A stretch of DNA of 64,000 nt from Niabella yanshanensis. Lineage in GTDB: Bacteria; Bacteroidota; Bacteroidia; Chitinophagales; Chitinophagaceae. This document shows positions 63,814-64,000 of this stretch, in pieces. Both the position numbers and the translations under genes were made by a program. Within the stretch, counting starts at the first letter, position 1, and each line of letters starts with the position of its first letter. The notes under the pieces are model-generated. The model did not search any database. It was not told the origin of the DNA and saw only the letters and a program-made list of their open reading frames with translations. The DNA is taken from assembly GCF_034424215.1 (NCBI RefSeq), contig NZ_CP139960.1:2232001-2296000 (forward strand). Reading direction: 5' to 3'.

Positions 63814-64000
63814 ATGCAGGAACAAAAAATAAATGTCAGCTCTGAAACAGGCACATTAAAAAGACTTTTAGTACACAGTCCGGATAGTGGATTAGGCAAG
63901 GTTGTCCCGTCCAAAGCGCAGGACTGGCTTTTTGAGGATATAGTACACCTGGACACGATCAGGCGCAAAGAGTACGACTACTACACCAAGCTATTACTTT
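63814..64000 (+). CDS. arcA: Arginine deiminase family protein, 5' part (cut by window edge)
   Basis: From ATG 63814 the frame is open to the window end (62 residues visible): GTLKRLLVHSPDSGLGKVV, then KAQDWLFEDIVHLDTI. The Lys-Arg-Val-His-type N-terminal strand and the LFEDIV segment, with its acidic pair, match arginine deiminase/amidinotransferase N termini (LLFDDIP in ArcA). It would hydrolyse arginine to citrulline and ammonia. The catalytic His and Cys lie beyond the window, so the call rests on the N terminus only. Confidence 0.75.
   Translation, partial: MQEQKINVSSETGTLKRLLVHSPDSGLGKVVPSKAQDWLFEDIVHLDTIRRKEYDYYTKLLL

Overview
The window looks like a chromosomal segment of a Bacteroidota bacterium, most likely in or near the Chitinophagaceae. 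The reasons are a SusC/SusD pair, a hybrid two-component regulator with propeller, AraC and receiver domains, -7 promoter boxes of the TAnnTTTG type, few Shine-Dalgarno sites, the bifunctional RhaEW enzyme, a CCDC81-type HU protein and moderate GC. The genus is an inference. I saw no rRNA, tRNA or CRISPR array.

Layout. Positions 1-3.6 kb (minus strand): a GT90 glycosyltransferase fragment, then sdhA and sdhC, with sdhB absent from its usual place. 3.7-10 kb: a conserved hypothetical gene, a short GntR regulator, an SGNH esterase of the rhamnogalacturonan acetylesterase type and a hybrid two-component regulator. 10-16.4 kb: the threonine operon thrA-thrB-thrC. An intact IS3-family element with a 3-bp target duplication sits between thrB and thrC, and a Thr-rich leader peptide with mutually exclusive hairpins precedes thrA. 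16.4-22.7 kb: an L-rhamnose operon, rhaT-rhaEW-rhaI-rhaB. 22.8-30 kb: an acyltransferase, a MORN-type secreted protein, fusA, a metallo-hydrolase, a META-domain lipoprotein and two gene fragments.

30.3-39.1 kb (plus strand) is the most interesting region. It is a Sus-like operon with no glycan enzymes: SusC, SusD, a lipoprotein cyanophycinase, a lipoprotein isoaspartyl peptidase, a second exported cyanophycinase and a PKD/YWTD-propeller lipoprotein, closed by a strong terminator. Both cyanophycinases carry the Ser nucleophile motif and the DQHFxxRxRxxR substrate-pocket signature. The simplest reading is a dedicated system for binding, cutting, importing and hydrolysing cyanophycin (multi-L-arginyl-poly-L-aspartate). 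An arginine decarboxylase lies directly downstream, convergent, and an arginine deiminase gene begins at the end of the window.

39.1-64 kb: a hairpin-rich intergenic region, speA, rpmI-rplT behind a structured leader, a KefB-type antiporter, DoxX, a thioesterase, an M50 protease, a DoxX-like/DCC pair, a frameshifted Gfo/Idh/MocA oxidoreductase, an aldo/keto reductase, a flavin oxidoreductase, a DacB-type carboxypeptidase, TonB-like and TPR proteins, a DUF6528-like propeller, cinA, a 2-oxoacid dehydrogenase E2, an AAA ATPase broken by an in-frame stop and flanked by two near-identical palindromes, an EamA transporter and the start of arcA.
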